Positions 19,673 to 30,907 are shown, counted from the stretch's first letter. The stretch is 38,067 bases of DNA from Roseivivax lentus (GCF_900156805.1 NZ_FTOQ01000026.1:1-38067), one strand, 5' to 3'. Program-made: numbers and translations. The notes: generated by a model from the sequence alone, not told the origin.

Positions 19673-19797
19673 GGGCGACCTCGCTGAGCTATGATGCGGG
19701 TGGTACGGGCGTTTCCGGATGCGATCAAGGGCGCAGTGGGGGGCTGCCGGGCGTCGGCGTTGGCGGGGCAGGCGGGCTGTCGCGGCGCGGACGGGCC

Positions 19798-20823
19798 CTA
19801 TCCGGGCGCCCGACCGGTGGAGCGGCCGAGGATCAGATCGGCATCGAGCATGATCCCCGGACGCGGCTTGCCGGGATCGGCGATCATCGCCATCAGCTCC
19901 TGCGCGCAGGTCCGCCCCGCCTCCCGGATCGAGGATCGGGTGGCAGTGAAGAGCGGCTCGCTGGTGCCGTTGGGCAGGTAGCTCAGCACGTCATCATGGG
20001 TCACGACCGAGATATCCTCGCCCATTGCGAGGCCGCGTCGGAGGATGGCGCGTTCCACCCCGAAGGCGATCACGATGGAGGAGCACAGGAACGCGGTGGG
20101 CGGGTTCGGACGGTCCAGCATCTCGGAAGCCGCGCGCATGCCGAGGCTTTCGGTCATGCCGCCCACCTCGATCAGGGCCCGGTCGATACCGATCCCCGCC
20201 TCGCGCAGGGCAGCTTCGTAGCCGCGGCGGCGCCGGTAGGCGAAATCCATCGTCTCGACGGCGTTGAGCAGCGCGATTCGCCGATGCCCCAGCGCGATCA
20301 GGTGGCGCGTGGCCCGCAGGAAGGCGCTTTCGTTGTCGATATCGACGAAGGCGTAATCCTCGGCGCGCCCGAAAACCCGGCCATGCACGAGGAAGGGCAC
20401 GCCGATCCGGTCCAGGAGGTCGATTCGCGGATCGTTCACCCGGGGGCCGTGCAGGATGATTCCGTCGACATTCCCGCGCGCGCGAATGTTGTGGTAATGC
20501 GCGGCTTCCTCGTCGTCGGGCACCAGCGTCAGCACCAGCTCGTAGCCGCCGGTCGCGTAGGCCTCAGAGGCGCCGGTGATGAAATCCCCGAAGAGCGGGT
20601 TCAGGATCTCGTGCTTGTTGGACAGGGGAATCACGTGGCCGATGGACATGGCCCGCCCGGTGGCGAGCCCCTTGGCGCGGGCATTGGGGCTGTAATTGAA
20701 CTGGCGCGCGGCCTCGAGCACGCGGCGGCGGGTGGCCTCGCGCACCTCGGGATAGCCGTTCAGCGCCCGGCTCACCGTGGTCTGCGACAGGTTGAGATGC
20801 TCTGAGAGTTCTTTGAGGTTCAT
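19798..20823 (-). CDS. aglR: LacI-family repressor of the alpha-glucoside operon
   Basis: A 341-residue regulator. The N-terminal helix-turn-helix and hinge (about 1-58) include LSQTTVSRALNGYPEV and YSPNARAKGLATG; the rest is a periplasmic-binding-protein-like effector domain. It is divergent from aglE, as AglR is in rhizobial agl operons, and two palindromes of LacI-operator form lie between them. The ATG at 20823 gives the canonical MNLKELSEHL start, although no strong ribosome binding site is visible; a longer frame to 20955 runs through the operator and is unlikely. The expected effector is an alpha-glucoside such as sucrose, maltose or trehalose. Confidence 0.88.
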   Translation of the reverse strand: MNLKELSEHLNLSQTTVSRALNGYPEVREATRRRVLEAARQFNYSPNARAKGLATGRAMSIGHVIPLSNKHEILNPLFGDFITGASEAYATGGYELVLTLVPDDEEAAHYHNIRARGNVDGIILHGPRVNDPRIDLLDRIGVPFLVHGRVFGRAEDYAFVDIDNESAFLRATRHLIALGHRRIALLNAVETMDFAYRRRRGYEAALREAGIGIDRALIEVGGMTESLGMRAASEMLDRPNPPTAFLCSSIVIAFGVERAILRRGLAMGEDISVVTHDDVLSYLPNGTSEPLFTATRSSIREAGRTCAQELMAMIADPGKPRPGIMLDADLILGRSTGRAPG

Positions 20824-20858
20824 CGGCGTGTCGCGTGGCTGAGCCTTGGCGTCGAGCG

Positions 20859-20874
20859 TCCAAAGCGCTTTGGA
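20859..20874 (-). promoter_or_regulatory. AglR operator candidate O1 (aglR leader)
   Basis: TCCAAAGCGCTTTGGA is a perfect 16-base palindrome with the central CG typical of LacI-family operators. It lies 36 bases upstream of the aglR start, so it probably mediates autoregulation. Its centre is 168 bp from that of O2. Confidence 0.75.
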
Positions 20875-20991
20875 TTTTTCGCAGCCTAGACGCAGAACGT
20901 CCCGATTGGGAAGCCCTCCTTCCAGATAGGTCTTAGCTGCGTTGCAGCATGACATCTCATGTTTTCTTGAGGTTTATGCCCGGGAATCGGA

Positions 20992-21020
20992 TTGACAGGC
21001 GCTAACATGTCAGCGAGCGT
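20992..21020 (+). promoter_or_regulatory. possible aglE promoter
   Basis: A consensus TTGACA at 20992-20997 lies upstream of operator O2. With a 17-base spacer the -10 would be GAGCGT at 21015-21020, a poor match, so the -35 is more convincing than the -10. A repressor at O2 would cover the start of transcription. Confidence 0.35.
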
Positions 21021-21027
21021 GCACCGA

Positions 21028-21041
21028 CCAAAGCGCTTTGG
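21028..21041 (+). promoter_or_regulatory. AglR operator candidate O2 (aglE promoter)
   Basis: CCAAAGCGCTTTGG is a perfect 14-base palindrome identical to the core of O1. It lies about 65-78 bases upstream of the aglE start, just after the TTGACA box, as expected for repression of the transport operon. Confidence 0.75.
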
Positions 21042-21105
21042 AAAACTTTTTCCTTGCGCTGCGCCACATGAGATTGCTCACATGATCCAAGGGAGGATTA
21101 TGATC

Positions 21106-22461
21106 ATGAAGACTTCGCTTTACGCAAGCGCTGCCGTGCTGGCCCTGACGGCCGGTGCCGCGCATTCGGCGGCACACCTGCCGTTCAATCCCGGTGAAGG
21201 CGACTTCAGCTGGGACAGCTACACGAGCTTTGCCGATCAATACGACCTGAGCGGTGCCACGGTCGAGATCACCGGTGCCTGGACGGGCAACGAGAAGGAA
21301 AAGGTCGACAAGGTCTTCGACTATTTCGAAGAAGCCACCGGCGCGACCGTGAACTACTCGGGCTCGGACAGCTTCGAGCAGGACATCGTCATCTCGACCC
21401 GGGCGGGCTCTGCCCCGAACCTCGCGGCCTTCCCGCAGCCGGGCCTCGCGGCCGACATGGCAAGCCAGGGTCTTCTGACGCCGCTGGCCGAAGGGACCGC
21501 CGACTGGGTCGCCGAGAATTACGCGGCCGGTCAGTCCTGGGTCGATCTGGGCACCTATGCCGATCCGGATGGCAACGAGAACCTTTATGGTCTGTTCTAC
21601 CGCGTCGATGTGAAATCGCTGGTCTGGTACAACCCGATCGCCTTTGACGAGATGGGCTACGAGATCCCCGAGACGATGGAAGAGCTGAAAGAGCTCACCG
21701 ACCAGATCGTCGACGATGGCGGCACGCCCTGGTGCATCGGTCTGGGCTCGGGCGCCGCGACCGGCTGGCCCGCGACCGACTGGGTCGAGGAGATGATGCT
21801 GCGCACCCAGCCGCCCGAGGTCTATGACCAGTGGGTGACCAACGAGATCTCCTTCGACGACCCGCGCGTCGTCGCGGCGATGGAGGAATTCGGCTATTTC
21901 GCGCTGAACGACGATTACGTGCAGGGCGGGGCCGAGACGGTCGCCACGACCGATTTCCGCGACAGCCCGGCGGGTCTCTTCACCATCCCGGCGGAATGCT
22001 ACATGCACCGCCAGGCCTCGTTCATCCCGGCCTTCTTCCCCGAAGACGTGGTCGCGGGCGAGGATGTGGATTTCTTCTACTTCCCCGCCTACGAGGAGAA
22101 GGATCTCGGCAAGCCGGTTCTGGGTGCGGGCGCGCTTTTCGCGATCACCAACCCCTCTGAGGCCACGACGGCGATGATCGAGTTCCTCAAGACCCCGATC
22201 GCGCATGAGCTCTGGATGGCGCAAGGCGGCTTTCTGACCGCGCATGGCGGTGTCAACCTCGACACATATGCCGATGACAGCCTCCGTGCGCAGGGTCAGA
22301 TCCTTCAGGACGCCTCGACCTTCCGCTTCGACGGCTCGGACCTGATGCCGTCCGAGATCGGCGCCGGCGCCTTCTGGTCGGGCATGGTCGATTACGTGAC
22401 CGGCACGCCCGCTGCCGAGGTGGCGGCCACGATCCAGGAACGCTGGGACTCGATCCAGTAA
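21106..22461 (+). CDS. aglE: alpha-glucoside ABC transporter, substrate-binding protein
   Basis: A 451-residue periplasmic solute-binding protein of the extracellular family 1 type. Signal peptide at about 1-22 (MKTSLYASAAVLALTAGAAHSA). The mature part has the two-lobed binding-protein pattern, including the LYGLFYRVDVKSLVWYN segment typical of AglE-like proteins. GGGAGG at 21091-21096 is nine bases before ATG 21106 but only three before ATG 21100, so 21106 is preferred. First gene of aglEFGAK; the order and divergent aglR match the rhizobial agl operon, which imports sucrose, maltose and trehalose. The actual substrate range here is inferred. Confidence 0.92.
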   Translation: MKTSLYASAAVLALTAGAAHSAAHLPFNPGEGDFSWDSYTSFADQYDLSGATVEITGAWTGNEKEKVDKVFDYFEEATGATVNYSGSDSFEQDIVISTRAGSAPNLAAFPQPGLAADMASQGLLTPLAEGTADWVAENYAAGQSWVDLGTYADPDGNENLYGLFYRVDVKSLVWYNPIAFDEMGYEIPETMEELKELTDQIVDDGGTPWCIGLGSGAATGWPATDWVEEMMLRTQPPEVYDQWVTNEISFDDPRVVAAMEEFGYFALNDDYVQGGAETVATTDFRDSPAGLFTIPAECYMHRQASFIPAFFPEDVVAGEDVDFFYFPAYEEKDLGKPVLGAGALFAITNPSEATTAMIEFLKTPIAHELWMAQGGFLTAHGGVNLDTYADDSLRAQGQILQDASTFRFDGSDLMPSEIGAGAFWSGMVDYVTGTPAAEVAATIQERWDSIQ

Positions 22462-22534
22462 TCCACGCGACGATCCGCGCCCGTCCCGTCAGCCGGGGCG
22501 GGCGCAGGCACCGCTGGGAACTGGTGCCATGCAA

Positions 22535-22567
22535 CGGCCGGACCCGCCGCCAAGGCGGGCAGGGCCG
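22535..22567 (+). promoter_or_regulatory. intercistronic hairpin between aglE and aglF
   Basis: CCCGCC-GCCAA-GGCGGG (22543-22559) forms a six-pair hairpin extended by CGGCC/GGCCG (22535-22539 with 22563-22567). No T run follows. Such hairpins after binding-protein genes commonly protect the upstream mRNA, so that the binding protein is made in excess over the permease. Confidence 0.6.
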
Positions 22568-22623
22568 ATCCGGTGCCGCCCGGGGAGGGCCCGCGCGCCG
22601 GCTGCCAAAAGGGAGGAACCACC

Positions 22624-23601
22624 ATGTCTCCGATCCTGCAGGGTCTCATCACGATCATCATCGGAGTGGGCGGCTGCGTCGGCTATTTCTTCGCCTCGAA
22701 CTGGGTGCTGGACAAGGTGATCTTCCCGCCGCGCACGGACGATCACGGGCGCAACATCAACCGCGCCACCATGGTCCGGCCCTGGCTGTTCCTGTTCCCG
22801 GCGATGTTCGCGCTGGGGCTCTACCTCGTCTATCCGGTGGTCGGATCGTTCTGGCGCTCGCTCTTCAACCGCTCGGGTGAAGAGTTCATCGGCTTAGGCA
22901 ACTACACCACGATGTTCGCCGAAGAGGGCTTCCGAACCGCGGTCTTCAACAACATTCTCTGGGCGATCTTCGTGCCCGCCGCGGCGACCTTTCTCGGCCT
23001 GCTGGTGGCGCAGCTCACCGACAAGCTGAAATGGGGCAACATCGCCAAATCACTGATCTTCATGCCGATGGCGATTTCCTTCGTGGGCGCCTCGCTGATC
23101 TGGAAATTCGTCTACGCCAACGACCCCGATATCGGCATCATCAACGCGGTGCGCGACGTCCTCGGGGCCGATCCGATCGATCCGCTGCAGATCCCCTTCT
23201 GGAACAACTTCTTCCTGATGGTGATCTTGGTCTGGATCCAGACGGGTTTCGCCATGGTGATCCTGTCGGCGGCCCTGCGCGGTATCCCCGAAGAGACCAT
23301 CGAGGCCGCGATCATCGACGGCGCGAACCCGTTCCAGATCTTCTTCAAGATCAAGGTGCCGCAGATCATGGGCACCATCGTGGTCGTCTGGACGACGATC
23401 ACGATCCTGGTGCTGAAGGTCTTCGACATCGTCTACGCCATGACCGGCGGCAATTTCGATACCGAGATCCTGCCGTCTTACATGATGGATTACATGTTCC
23501 GCGATGACGGGCGCGCGACCGCCGTGGCCTTCGTCATCATGATCATCGTCCTGCCGGTGATGGTCTGGAACATCCGCCAGGCACGCAAAGAGATGAATTG
23601 A
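22624..23601 (+). CDS. aglF: alpha-glucoside ABC transporter, permease 1
   Basis: A 325-residue inner-membrane permease (MalF-like). Hydrophobic segments lie at about 5-28, 52-76, 110-131, 143-163, 195-217, 250-273 and 298-316. The cytoplasmic EAA loop, EAAIIDGANPFQIFFKIKVP (about 227-246), docks on the ATPase AglK. ATG 22624 follows GGGAGGAACCACC. It pairs with AglG to form the channel. The gap to aglE is 162 bp with a hairpin; aglG follows after 14 bp. Confidence 0.92.
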   Translation: MSPILQGLITIIIGVGGCVGYFFASNWVLDKVIFPPRTDDHGRNINRATMVRPWLFLFPAMFALGLYLVYPVVGSFWRSLFNRSGEEFIGLGNYTTMFAEEGFRTAVFNNILWAIFVPAAATFLGLLVAQLTDKLKWGNIAKSLIFMPMAISFVGASLIWKFVYANDPDIGIINAVRDVLGADPIDPLQIPFWNNFFLMVILVWIQTGFAMVILSAALRGIPEETIEAAIIDGANPFQIFFKIKVPQIMGTIVVVWTTITILVLKVFDIVYAMTGGNFDTEILPSYMMDYMFRDDGRATAVAFVIMIIVLPVMVWNIRQARKEMN

Positions 23602-23615
23602 GGGAGGGCCGAGCA

Positions 23616-24887
23616 ATGGACCAAATGGCAGGACAGAAGACCTCTCTCTCCATCGTCACCAACATCTCGGTTGTGGCGCTGGTGCTGATCTGGCTCATTC
23701 CGACGATCGGGCTTCTGGTCTCGAGCTTCCGCGACCGCGAGCAGATCTCCGAGACCGGCTGGTGGGCGTCGATGTTCCCGGTCGAGGTGGCCTACCGCGT
23801 CTCGCCCGAGCCCGAAGGCGTGACGCAGGACGGCACGCTCTACACCTTCTCGGGCAACCTCTTTTCCGCCTCCGACGAGGTGTCGGCGCAGGGGTCGGGC
23901 GATGTCTCCGCCTTCGGGATCACCGGCCGCGATCCGGGTGCCGCGACGCCGGGCCAGACGTTCGGTCGTCTGAAGCTGGTGGTGAGCGAACCCGACGGCA
24001 CGACCGACGAGGAAAACTACGAGACCTCCTGGCCCGCCGACGGCCAGCCCACCGCGCCCGAGACCGACGAGGACGGGCGCCCGGTCCAGGATTTCTACAT
24101 CGACCGCGCCGTTACCGTGGCCGCCAACGGCGATTTCACCTGGGTTCAGGACGGAGAGATCGGCCGCGCGCCGACGATCTACATCATCGCCGCCGCGCCG
24201 CCCGATTTCGGTTTGCAGAACTACGAGCAGATCCTGACCTCGGACAACATGGACCGCGCCTTCATCAACACCCTGACGGTGACGATCCCGGCGACGATCA
24301 TCCCGATCCTGATTGCGGCCTTCGCGGCCTATGCGCTGGCCTGGATGGATTTCCGCGGCCGGGGCTTCCTGATCGCGATGGTGGTGGGGCTTCTGGTCGT
24401 TCCGCTGCAGCTGGCGCTGGTGCCGCTTTTGCAGCTGCACAACAAGGTTGGCATCGGGCAGAGCTTCCTCGGCATCTGGCTGGCGCATACCGGGTTTGGC
24501 CTGCCGCTCGCCATCTACCTTTTGCGCAATTACATGGTCGGCCTGCCGCGCGACATCATCGAATCTGCGAAAGTGGACGGGGCCACGGATTTCCAGGTCT
24601 TCACCAAGATCGTGCTGCCGCTTTCCTTTCCGGCGCTGGCGAGCTTTGCGATTTTCCAGTTCCTCTGGACCTGGAACGACCTCCTGGTGGCGAAGGTCTT
24701 CCTGCCCTCCAACTCGGAGAGCTGGGTGATGACGGTGAAGATCGCCGATGACCTTCTGGGCTCGCGCGGCGGCGACTGGGGCATCCTCGCGGCGGCGGCG
24801 TTCATCTCGATCGCGGTGCCGCTCATCGTCTTCTTCGCCATGCAGAAATACCTCGTGCGCGGCCTCCTGGCTGGCTCGGTCAAATAA
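23616..24887 (+). CDS. aglG: alpha-glucoside ABC transporter, permease 2
   Basis: A 423-residue MalG-like permease. TM1 is at about 13-36 and the remaining five membrane segments start near 218. Between them is a large acidic periplasmic insertion (about 40-215, rich in D, E, T, P and G), which explains the length well above the usual 280 or so residues of MalG proteins. The EAA-type loop is ESAKVDGATDFQVFTKIVLP (about 316-335). ATG 23616 follows GAGGGAGGG, 14 bp after aglF; aglA follows after eight bp. Confidence 0.92.
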   Translation: MDQMAGQKTSLSIVTNISVVALVLIWLIPTIGLLVSSFRDREQISETGWWASMFPVEVAYRVSPEPEGVTQDGTLYTFSGNLFSASDEVSAQGSGDVSAFGITGRDPGAATPGQTFGRLKLVVSEPDGTTDEENYETSWPADGQPTAPETDEDGRPVQDFYIDRAVTVAANGDFTWVQDGEIGRAPTIYIIAAAPPDFGLQNYEQILTSDNMDRAFINTLTVTIPATIIPILIAAFAAYALAWMDFRGRGFLIAMVVGLLVVPLQLALVPLLQLHNKVGIGQSFLGIWLAHTGFGLPLAIYLLRNYMVGLPRDIIESAKVDGATDFQVFTKIVLPLSFPALASFAIFQFLWTWNDLLVAKVFLPSNSESWVMTVKIADDLLGSRGGDWGILAAAAFISIAVPLIVFFAMQKYLVRGLLAGSVK

Positions 24888-24895
24888 GGACGTTT

Positions 24896-26554
<1,659 letters not shown>

Positions 26555-26566
26555 GGGAGGGACGAC

Positions 26567-27658
26567 ATGGCGGATCTGAAACTCACCGATGTCGAGAAGA
26601 CCTATGGCGGCACGGTTCAGGTGCTGCGCGACATCAATCTCGACATCAAGAAGGGCGAACTGATCGTATTCGTCGGGCCCTCGGGCTGCGGCAAGTCCAC
26701 GCTTCTGCGGATGATCGCGGGGCTCGAGAAGATCACCGGCGGCACGCTGGAGATCGACGGCCAGCGGGTGAACGACGTGCCGCCCGCGCAGCGCGGCATC
26801 GCCATGGTGTTCCAATCCTACGCGCTTTATCCGCACATGACGGTGCGGGACAACATGACCTTCGCGCTGAAGATCGCCAAGAAAAGCCAGGACGAGATCG
26901 ACAGGGCCGTCGAGAAGGCCGCGAAGATCCTGCAGCTGGAACCTTACCTCGACCGTCTGCCCAAGGCGCTGTCGGGCGGTCAGCGGCAGCGGGTCGCCAT
27001 CGGGCGCTCGATCGTGCGCGACCCCAAGGTCTATCTCTTCGACGAGCCGCTCTCGAACCTCGACGCGGCGCTTCGGGTGGCCACGCGCATCGAGATCGCG
27101 CAGCTCAAGGAATCCATGCCCGACTCGACCATGATCTACGTGACCCACGACCAGGTGGAGGCGATGACGCTTGCCACGCGGATCGTGGTGCTGGCCAACA
27201 AGGGTATCGCGCAGGTGGGCACGCCCCTGGAATTGTACGAGCGGCCCAACGGCGAGTTCGTGGCGCAGTTCATCGGCTCGCCCGCGATGAACCTGCTGCC
27301 GGGGGAGGTCGTCGAGACTGGCGAGACCACCGTGGTCAAGATGGCGGGCGGCGGCACTGCGCGGTCGTCGGTGCCCACGACCGATGGCGACAAGGGCCTG
27401 AAGGTCAATGTGGGCGTCCGTCCCGAGGACTTCCTCGAGACCGAGGAGGGCGCCGAATACATCTACGAAGGCAAGGTGAACATCACCGAGGCGTTGGGCG
27501 AGGTGACGCTGCTCTATTTTCAGGCGGAGAAAAGCGATCCCGTGATCGGCAAGCTGCCGGGCATCCATGCGGATCTGCGCGGCAAGACCGTGAAGCTGGG
27601 GGCCGTGCCGGAGAAGGTGCACCTGTTCAGTGACGGGGTGTCGCTGCTGTATCGGTAA
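26567..27658 (+). CDS. aglK: alpha-glucoside ABC transporter, ATPase
   Basis: A 363-residue MalK/UgpC-type ATPase. Walker A is GPSGCGKST (37-45), Q-loop Q83, signature LSGGQ (135-139), Walker B ending D159-E160, switch H194. The C-terminal OB-fold (about 240-360; VGVRPEDF) is the regulatory domain of sugar importers. GGGAGGG precedes ATG 26567, 12 bp after aglA. As the last gene of the operon it is followed by the structured repeat copy C. Confidence 0.94.
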   Translation: MADLKLTDVEKTYGGTVQVLRDINLDIKKGELIVFVGPSGCGKSTLLRMIAGLEKITGGTLEIDGQRVNDVPPAQRGIAMVFQSYALYPHMTVRDNMTFALKIAKKSQDEIDRAVEKAAKILQLEPYLDRLPKALSGGQRQRVAIGRSIVRDPKVYLFDEPLSNLDAALRVATRIEIAQLKESMPDSTMIYVTHDQVEAMTLATRIVVLANKGIAQVGTPLELYERPNGEFVAQFIGSPAMNLLPGEVVETGETTVVKMAGGGTARSSVPTTDGDKGLKVNVGVRPEDFLETEEGAEYIYEGKVNITEALGEVTLLYFQAEKSDPVIGKLPGIHADLRGKTVKLGAVPEKVHLFSDGVSLLYR

Positions 27659-27682
27659 GCGCTGAGCGTGGCGCCGCGACAA

Positions 27683-27870
27683 GCGCCTGGCCGGGGGATG
27701 GCGCTCTTCCGGTCGGCATAGACAACTTATCGTGCCAGATCATTGCTCCGATTGAACGATGCGCTGGCGTCACCAAAGCGCCAGCCCGCCGGGCCGGGTC
27801 ATGCCGGGGGCATGCGTCCCGCATGACCGCTTGTCGCGGCGGCTGCCATAGGCAGCCTTGGTTCCGCGAC
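27683..27870 (+). repeat. structured intergenic repeat, copy C (diverged)
   Basis: Related to the tandem copies at 4322-4742 and in the same orientation. Conserved parts are the start (GCGCCTG, GGGATGGCGCT), hairpin 1 at 27763-27785 (GCTGGCG, nine-base loop, CGCCAGC), hairpin 2 at 27841-27857 (GGCTGCC-ATA-GGCAGCC) and the tail CTTGGTTCCG. The sequence between them has diverged or been replaced. No protein is plausible here. It fills most of the 341-bp gap between aglK and uvrA. Confidence 0.7.
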
Positions 27871-27919
27871 CCGAGTGCATTGCCCACCCCCTGCGCGGCA
27901 TTTTGGCAGCAAGCCGCGT

Positions 27920-27934
27920 GTTCCCCTTGCGTTC
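27920..27934 (+). promoter_or_regulatory. LexA (SOS) box of uvrA
   Basis: GTTC-CCCTTGC-GTTC is an exact match to the alphaproteobacterial SOS box GTTC-N7-GTTC, 66 bases before the uvrA start. It overlaps a putative -35 (TTGCGT, 27927-27932), so LexA would block uvrA transcription until DNA damage. Confidence 0.85.
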
Positions 27935-27999
27935 TCACTTTGTCATTGGCGAAATCGTCGCGATCCCCTATGTGTGACCCAAGTGTTAACGGGGGTCTC

Positions 28000-30864
28000 A
28001 TGGCTGAGCTCAAACACATCGAAGTGCGTGGCGCGCGCGAGCACAATCTCAAGGGGATCGATGTCGATATCCCGCGCGACCAGCTGGTGGTGATCACCGG
28101 GCTCTCGGGCTCGGGCAAATCCTCGTTGGCCTTCGACACGATCTATGCCGAGGGGCAGCGCCGCTACGTCGAAAGCCTTTCGGCCTATGCGCGGCAATTC
28201 CTCGACATGATGGAAAAGCCCGATGTGGATCACATCGCGGGGCTGAGCCCGGCGATCTCCATCGAGCAGAAGACCACGTCGAAGAACCCGCGCTCGACCG
28301 TCGGCACGGTGACCGAGATCTACGACTACCTGCGCCTGCTTTTCGCGCGTGCGGGTACACCCTACAGCCCGGCGACCGGCCTGCCCATCGAGGCGCAGCA
28401 GGTCCAGGACATGGTTGATCGCGTGATGGAGATGGAAGAGGGCACGCGCGGCTACCTTCTGGCCCCCATCGTGCGCGACCGGAAGGGCGAGTATCGCAAG
28501 GAATTCCTCGAACTTCGCAAGCAGGGTTTCCAGCGGGTGAAGGTGGACGGCACCTTCTACGAGCTCGACGAGCCGCCCACGCTCGACAAGAAGTTCCGCC
28601 ACGACATCGACGTCGTGGTCGACCGCATCGTGGTGCGCGAAGGGCTCGAGACGCGGCTGGCGGACAGCTTCCGCACCGCGCTCGATCTGGCGTCGGGCAT
28701 CGCGATCCTCGAGACCGCGCCGCGCGAGGACGAGGGGGAGGCCGAGAGGATCACATTCTCCGAGAATTTCGCCTGTCCGGTCTCTGGCTTCACCATTCCC
28801 GAGATCGAGCCGCGTCTCTTTTCGTTCAACGCGCCCTTCGGGGCCTGCCCCGATTGCGACGGGCTCGGGGTGGAGCTTTTCTTCGACGAACGGCTCATGG
28901 TTCCGGATCAGAACCTGACGCTTTATGACGGGGCCATCGCGCCCTGGCGAAAGGGGAAGTCGCCGTATTTTCTGCAGACAATTCAGGCGATTGCGCGGCA
29001 TTATGAATTCGATACCTCAACCAAGTGGAAGGATCTGCCGGCGCATGTGAAGCAGGTATTCCTGTTCGGCTCGGGCGACGAAGAGATCCAGTTCCGCTAT
29101 GACGAGGGCGGGCGCGTCTACAATGTCACGCGCAGCTTCGAGGGCGTCATTCCCAACATGGAACGGCGTTACCGCGAGACGGATTCGAGCTGGATTCGCG
29201 AGGAATTCGAGCGCTACCAGAACAACCGCTCCTGCGGGACCTGCGGCGGCTACCGGCTGCGCGAAGAGGCGCTGGCGGTCAAGATCGGCGGCCAGCATAT
29301 CGGCGAAGTGGTAGAGAAAAGCATCAAGGACGCCTTCGAGTGGATTGAAAACGCGCCGCAATCCCTGTCAAAGCAGAAGACGGAGATCGCCCGCGCGATC
29401 CTGAAGGAAATCCGCGAACGGCTGGGTTTCCTGAACAATGTGGGCCTCGAATACCTGACGCTGAGCCGCGCGGCGGGCACGCTCTCGGGCGGCGAAAGCC
29501 AGCGTATCCGTCTTGCCAGCCAGATCGGCTCGGGGCTGACGGGTGTGCTCTACGTGCTCGACGAGCCCTCCATCGGCCTGCACCAGCGCGACAATGACCG
29601 GCTGCTCGGCACGCTCAAGAACCTGCGCGATCAGGGCAACACGGTGATCGTGGTCGAACATGACGAGGATGCGATCCGCGAGGCGGATTACGTCTTCGAC
29701 ATCGGTCCGGGCGCGGGGGTGCATGGGGGCGAGGTGGTCAGCCACGGCACGCCGGCCGAGATCGCGGCGGATGCCAATTCCATCACCGGGCAATACCTGG
29801 CCGGCACGCGCGAGATCCCGGTGCCCGCCACGCGCCGCAAGGGAAACAAGAAAAAACTAAGCGTTGTCAAAGCGTCAGGCAACAATCTTAAGGACGTGAC
29901 GGCGGATTTCCCGCTGGGCAAATTCGTCTGCGTGACGGGGGTGTCGGGCGGTGGCAAGTCGACGCTGACCATCGAGACGCTGTTCAAGACCGCCTCGATG
30001 CAGCTTAACGGCGCGCGGCAGACGCCCGCGCCCTGCGAGACGATCAAGGGGCTGCATCACCTCGACAAGGTCATCGACATCGACCAGCGGCCCATCGGGC
30101 GCACGCCGCGCTCCAACCCTGCGACCTATACCGGAGCCTTCACGCCGATCCGCGACTGGTTCGCCGGGCTGCCCGAGGCCAAGGCGCGGGGCTACAAGCC
30201 CGGGCGCTTCAGTTTCAACGTCAAGGGCGGGCGCTGCGAGGCCTGCCAGGGCGACGGGGTCATCAAGATCGAGATGCACTTCCTGCCGGACGTCTACGTC
30301 ACCTGCGAGACCTGCAACGGCGCGCGTTACAACCGCGAGACGCTGGAGATCAAGTTCAAGGGCAAGAGCATCGCGGATGTCCTTGATATGACAGTGGAAG
30401 ATGCGCAGGACTTCTTCGCCGCCGTGCCATCGATCCGCGAGAAGATGGACGCGCTGGTGAAGGTGGGTCTCGGCTATATCAAGGTCGGCCAGCAGGCCAC
30501 GACGCTGTCGGGTGGCGAGGCGCAGCGGGTGAAGCTGTCGAAGGAGCTCGCGAAGCGGTCGACGGGCCGGACGCTCTACATCCTCGACGAGCCGACCACG
30601 GGTCTGCATTTCGAGGATGTGAAGAAGCTCCTCGAAGTGCTGCATTCGCTGGTCGAGGCGGGCAACACGGTGATCGTGATCGAGCACAATCTCGACGTCA
30701 TCAAGACCGCCGATCACCTGATCGATATCGGTCCCGAAGGCGGCGATGGCGGCGGTGAGATCGTCGCGACCGGCACGCCCGAAGAGGTGGCCGAGGTTGC
30801 CGAAAGCCATACCGGGCGCTATCTGAAGGACATGCTCAAGCCGCGCAAGCTCGCGGCTGAATAG
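28000..30864 (+). CDS. uvrA: excinuclease ABC subunit A
   Basis: A 954-residue damage-recognition ATPase of nucleotide excision repair. Two ABC modules are present: Walker [10 protein letters not shown] near residue 34 and GVSGGGKST near 650; signatures [14 protein letters not shown] and [14 protein letters not shown]. The C-terminal zinc finger is complete (C746, C749, C769, C772). The first zinc-finger site has C259-P-V-S262 with C283 and C286, so one of four ligands is Ser; I believe this is usual in alphaproteobacteria. ATG 28000 gives the standard [18 protein letters not shown] start; the longer open frame upstream would read through the SOS box. The ribosome binding site is weak. Confidence 0.97.
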   Translation: MAELKHIEVRGAREHNLKGIDVDIPRDQLVVITGLSGSGKSSLAFDTIYAEGQRRYVESLSAYARQFLDMMEKPDVDHIAGLSPAISIEQKTTSKNPRSTVGTVTEIYDYLRLLFARAGTPYSPATGLPIEAQQVQDMVDRVMEMEEGTRGYLLAPIVRDRKGEYRKEFLELRKQGFQRVKVDGTFYELDEPPTLDKKFRHDIDVVVDRIVVREGLETRLADSFRTALDLASGIAILETAPREDEGEAERITFSENFACPVSGFTIPEIEPRLFSFNAPFGACPDCDGLGVELFFDERLMVPDQNLTLYDGAIAPWRKGKSPYFLQTIQAIARHYEFDTSTKWKDLPAHVKQVFLFGSGDEEIQFRYDEGGRVYNVTRSFEGVIPNMERRYRETDSSWIREEFERYQNNRSCGTCGGYRLREEALAVKIGGQHIGEVVEKSIKDAFEWIENAPQSLSKQKTEIARAILKEIRERLGFLNNVGLEYLTLSRAAGTLSGGESQRIRLASQIGSGLTGVLYVLDEPSIGLHQRDNDRLLGTLKNLRDQGNTVIVVEHDEDAIREADYVFDIGPGAGVHGGEVVSHGTPAEIAADANSITGQYLAGTREIPVPATRRKGNKKKLSVVKASGNNLKDVTADFPLGKFVCVTGVSGGGKSTLTIETLFKTASMQLNGARQTPAPCETIKGLHHLDKVIDIDQRPIGRTPRSNPATYTGAFTPIRDWFAGLPEAKARGYKPGRFSFNVKGGRCEACQGDGVIKIEMHFLPDVYVTCETCNGARYNRETLEIKFKGKSIADVLDMTVEDAQDFFAAVPSIREKMDALVKVGLGYIKVGQQATTLSGGEAQRVKLSKELAKRSTGRTLYILDEPTTGLHFEDVKKLLEVLHSLVEAGNTVIVIEHNLDVIKTADHLIDIGPEGGDGGGEIVATGTPEEVAEVAESHTGRYLKDMLKPRKLAAE

Positions 30865-30871
30865 GTCGGAA

Positions 30872-30895
30872 TGCGCGCGCCGACACGCGCGCGCA
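30872..30895. terminator. hairpin between convergent uvrA and small-protein genes
   Basis: TGCGCGCGC (30872-30880), CGACAC and GCGCGCGCA (30887-30895) form a perfect nine-pair stem starting eight bp after the uvrA stop. There is no T run on either side, so it is a hairpin of terminator-like position rather than a classic terminator. Confidence 0.5.
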
Positions 30896-30907
30896 TCGCA
30901 TGCCGGG

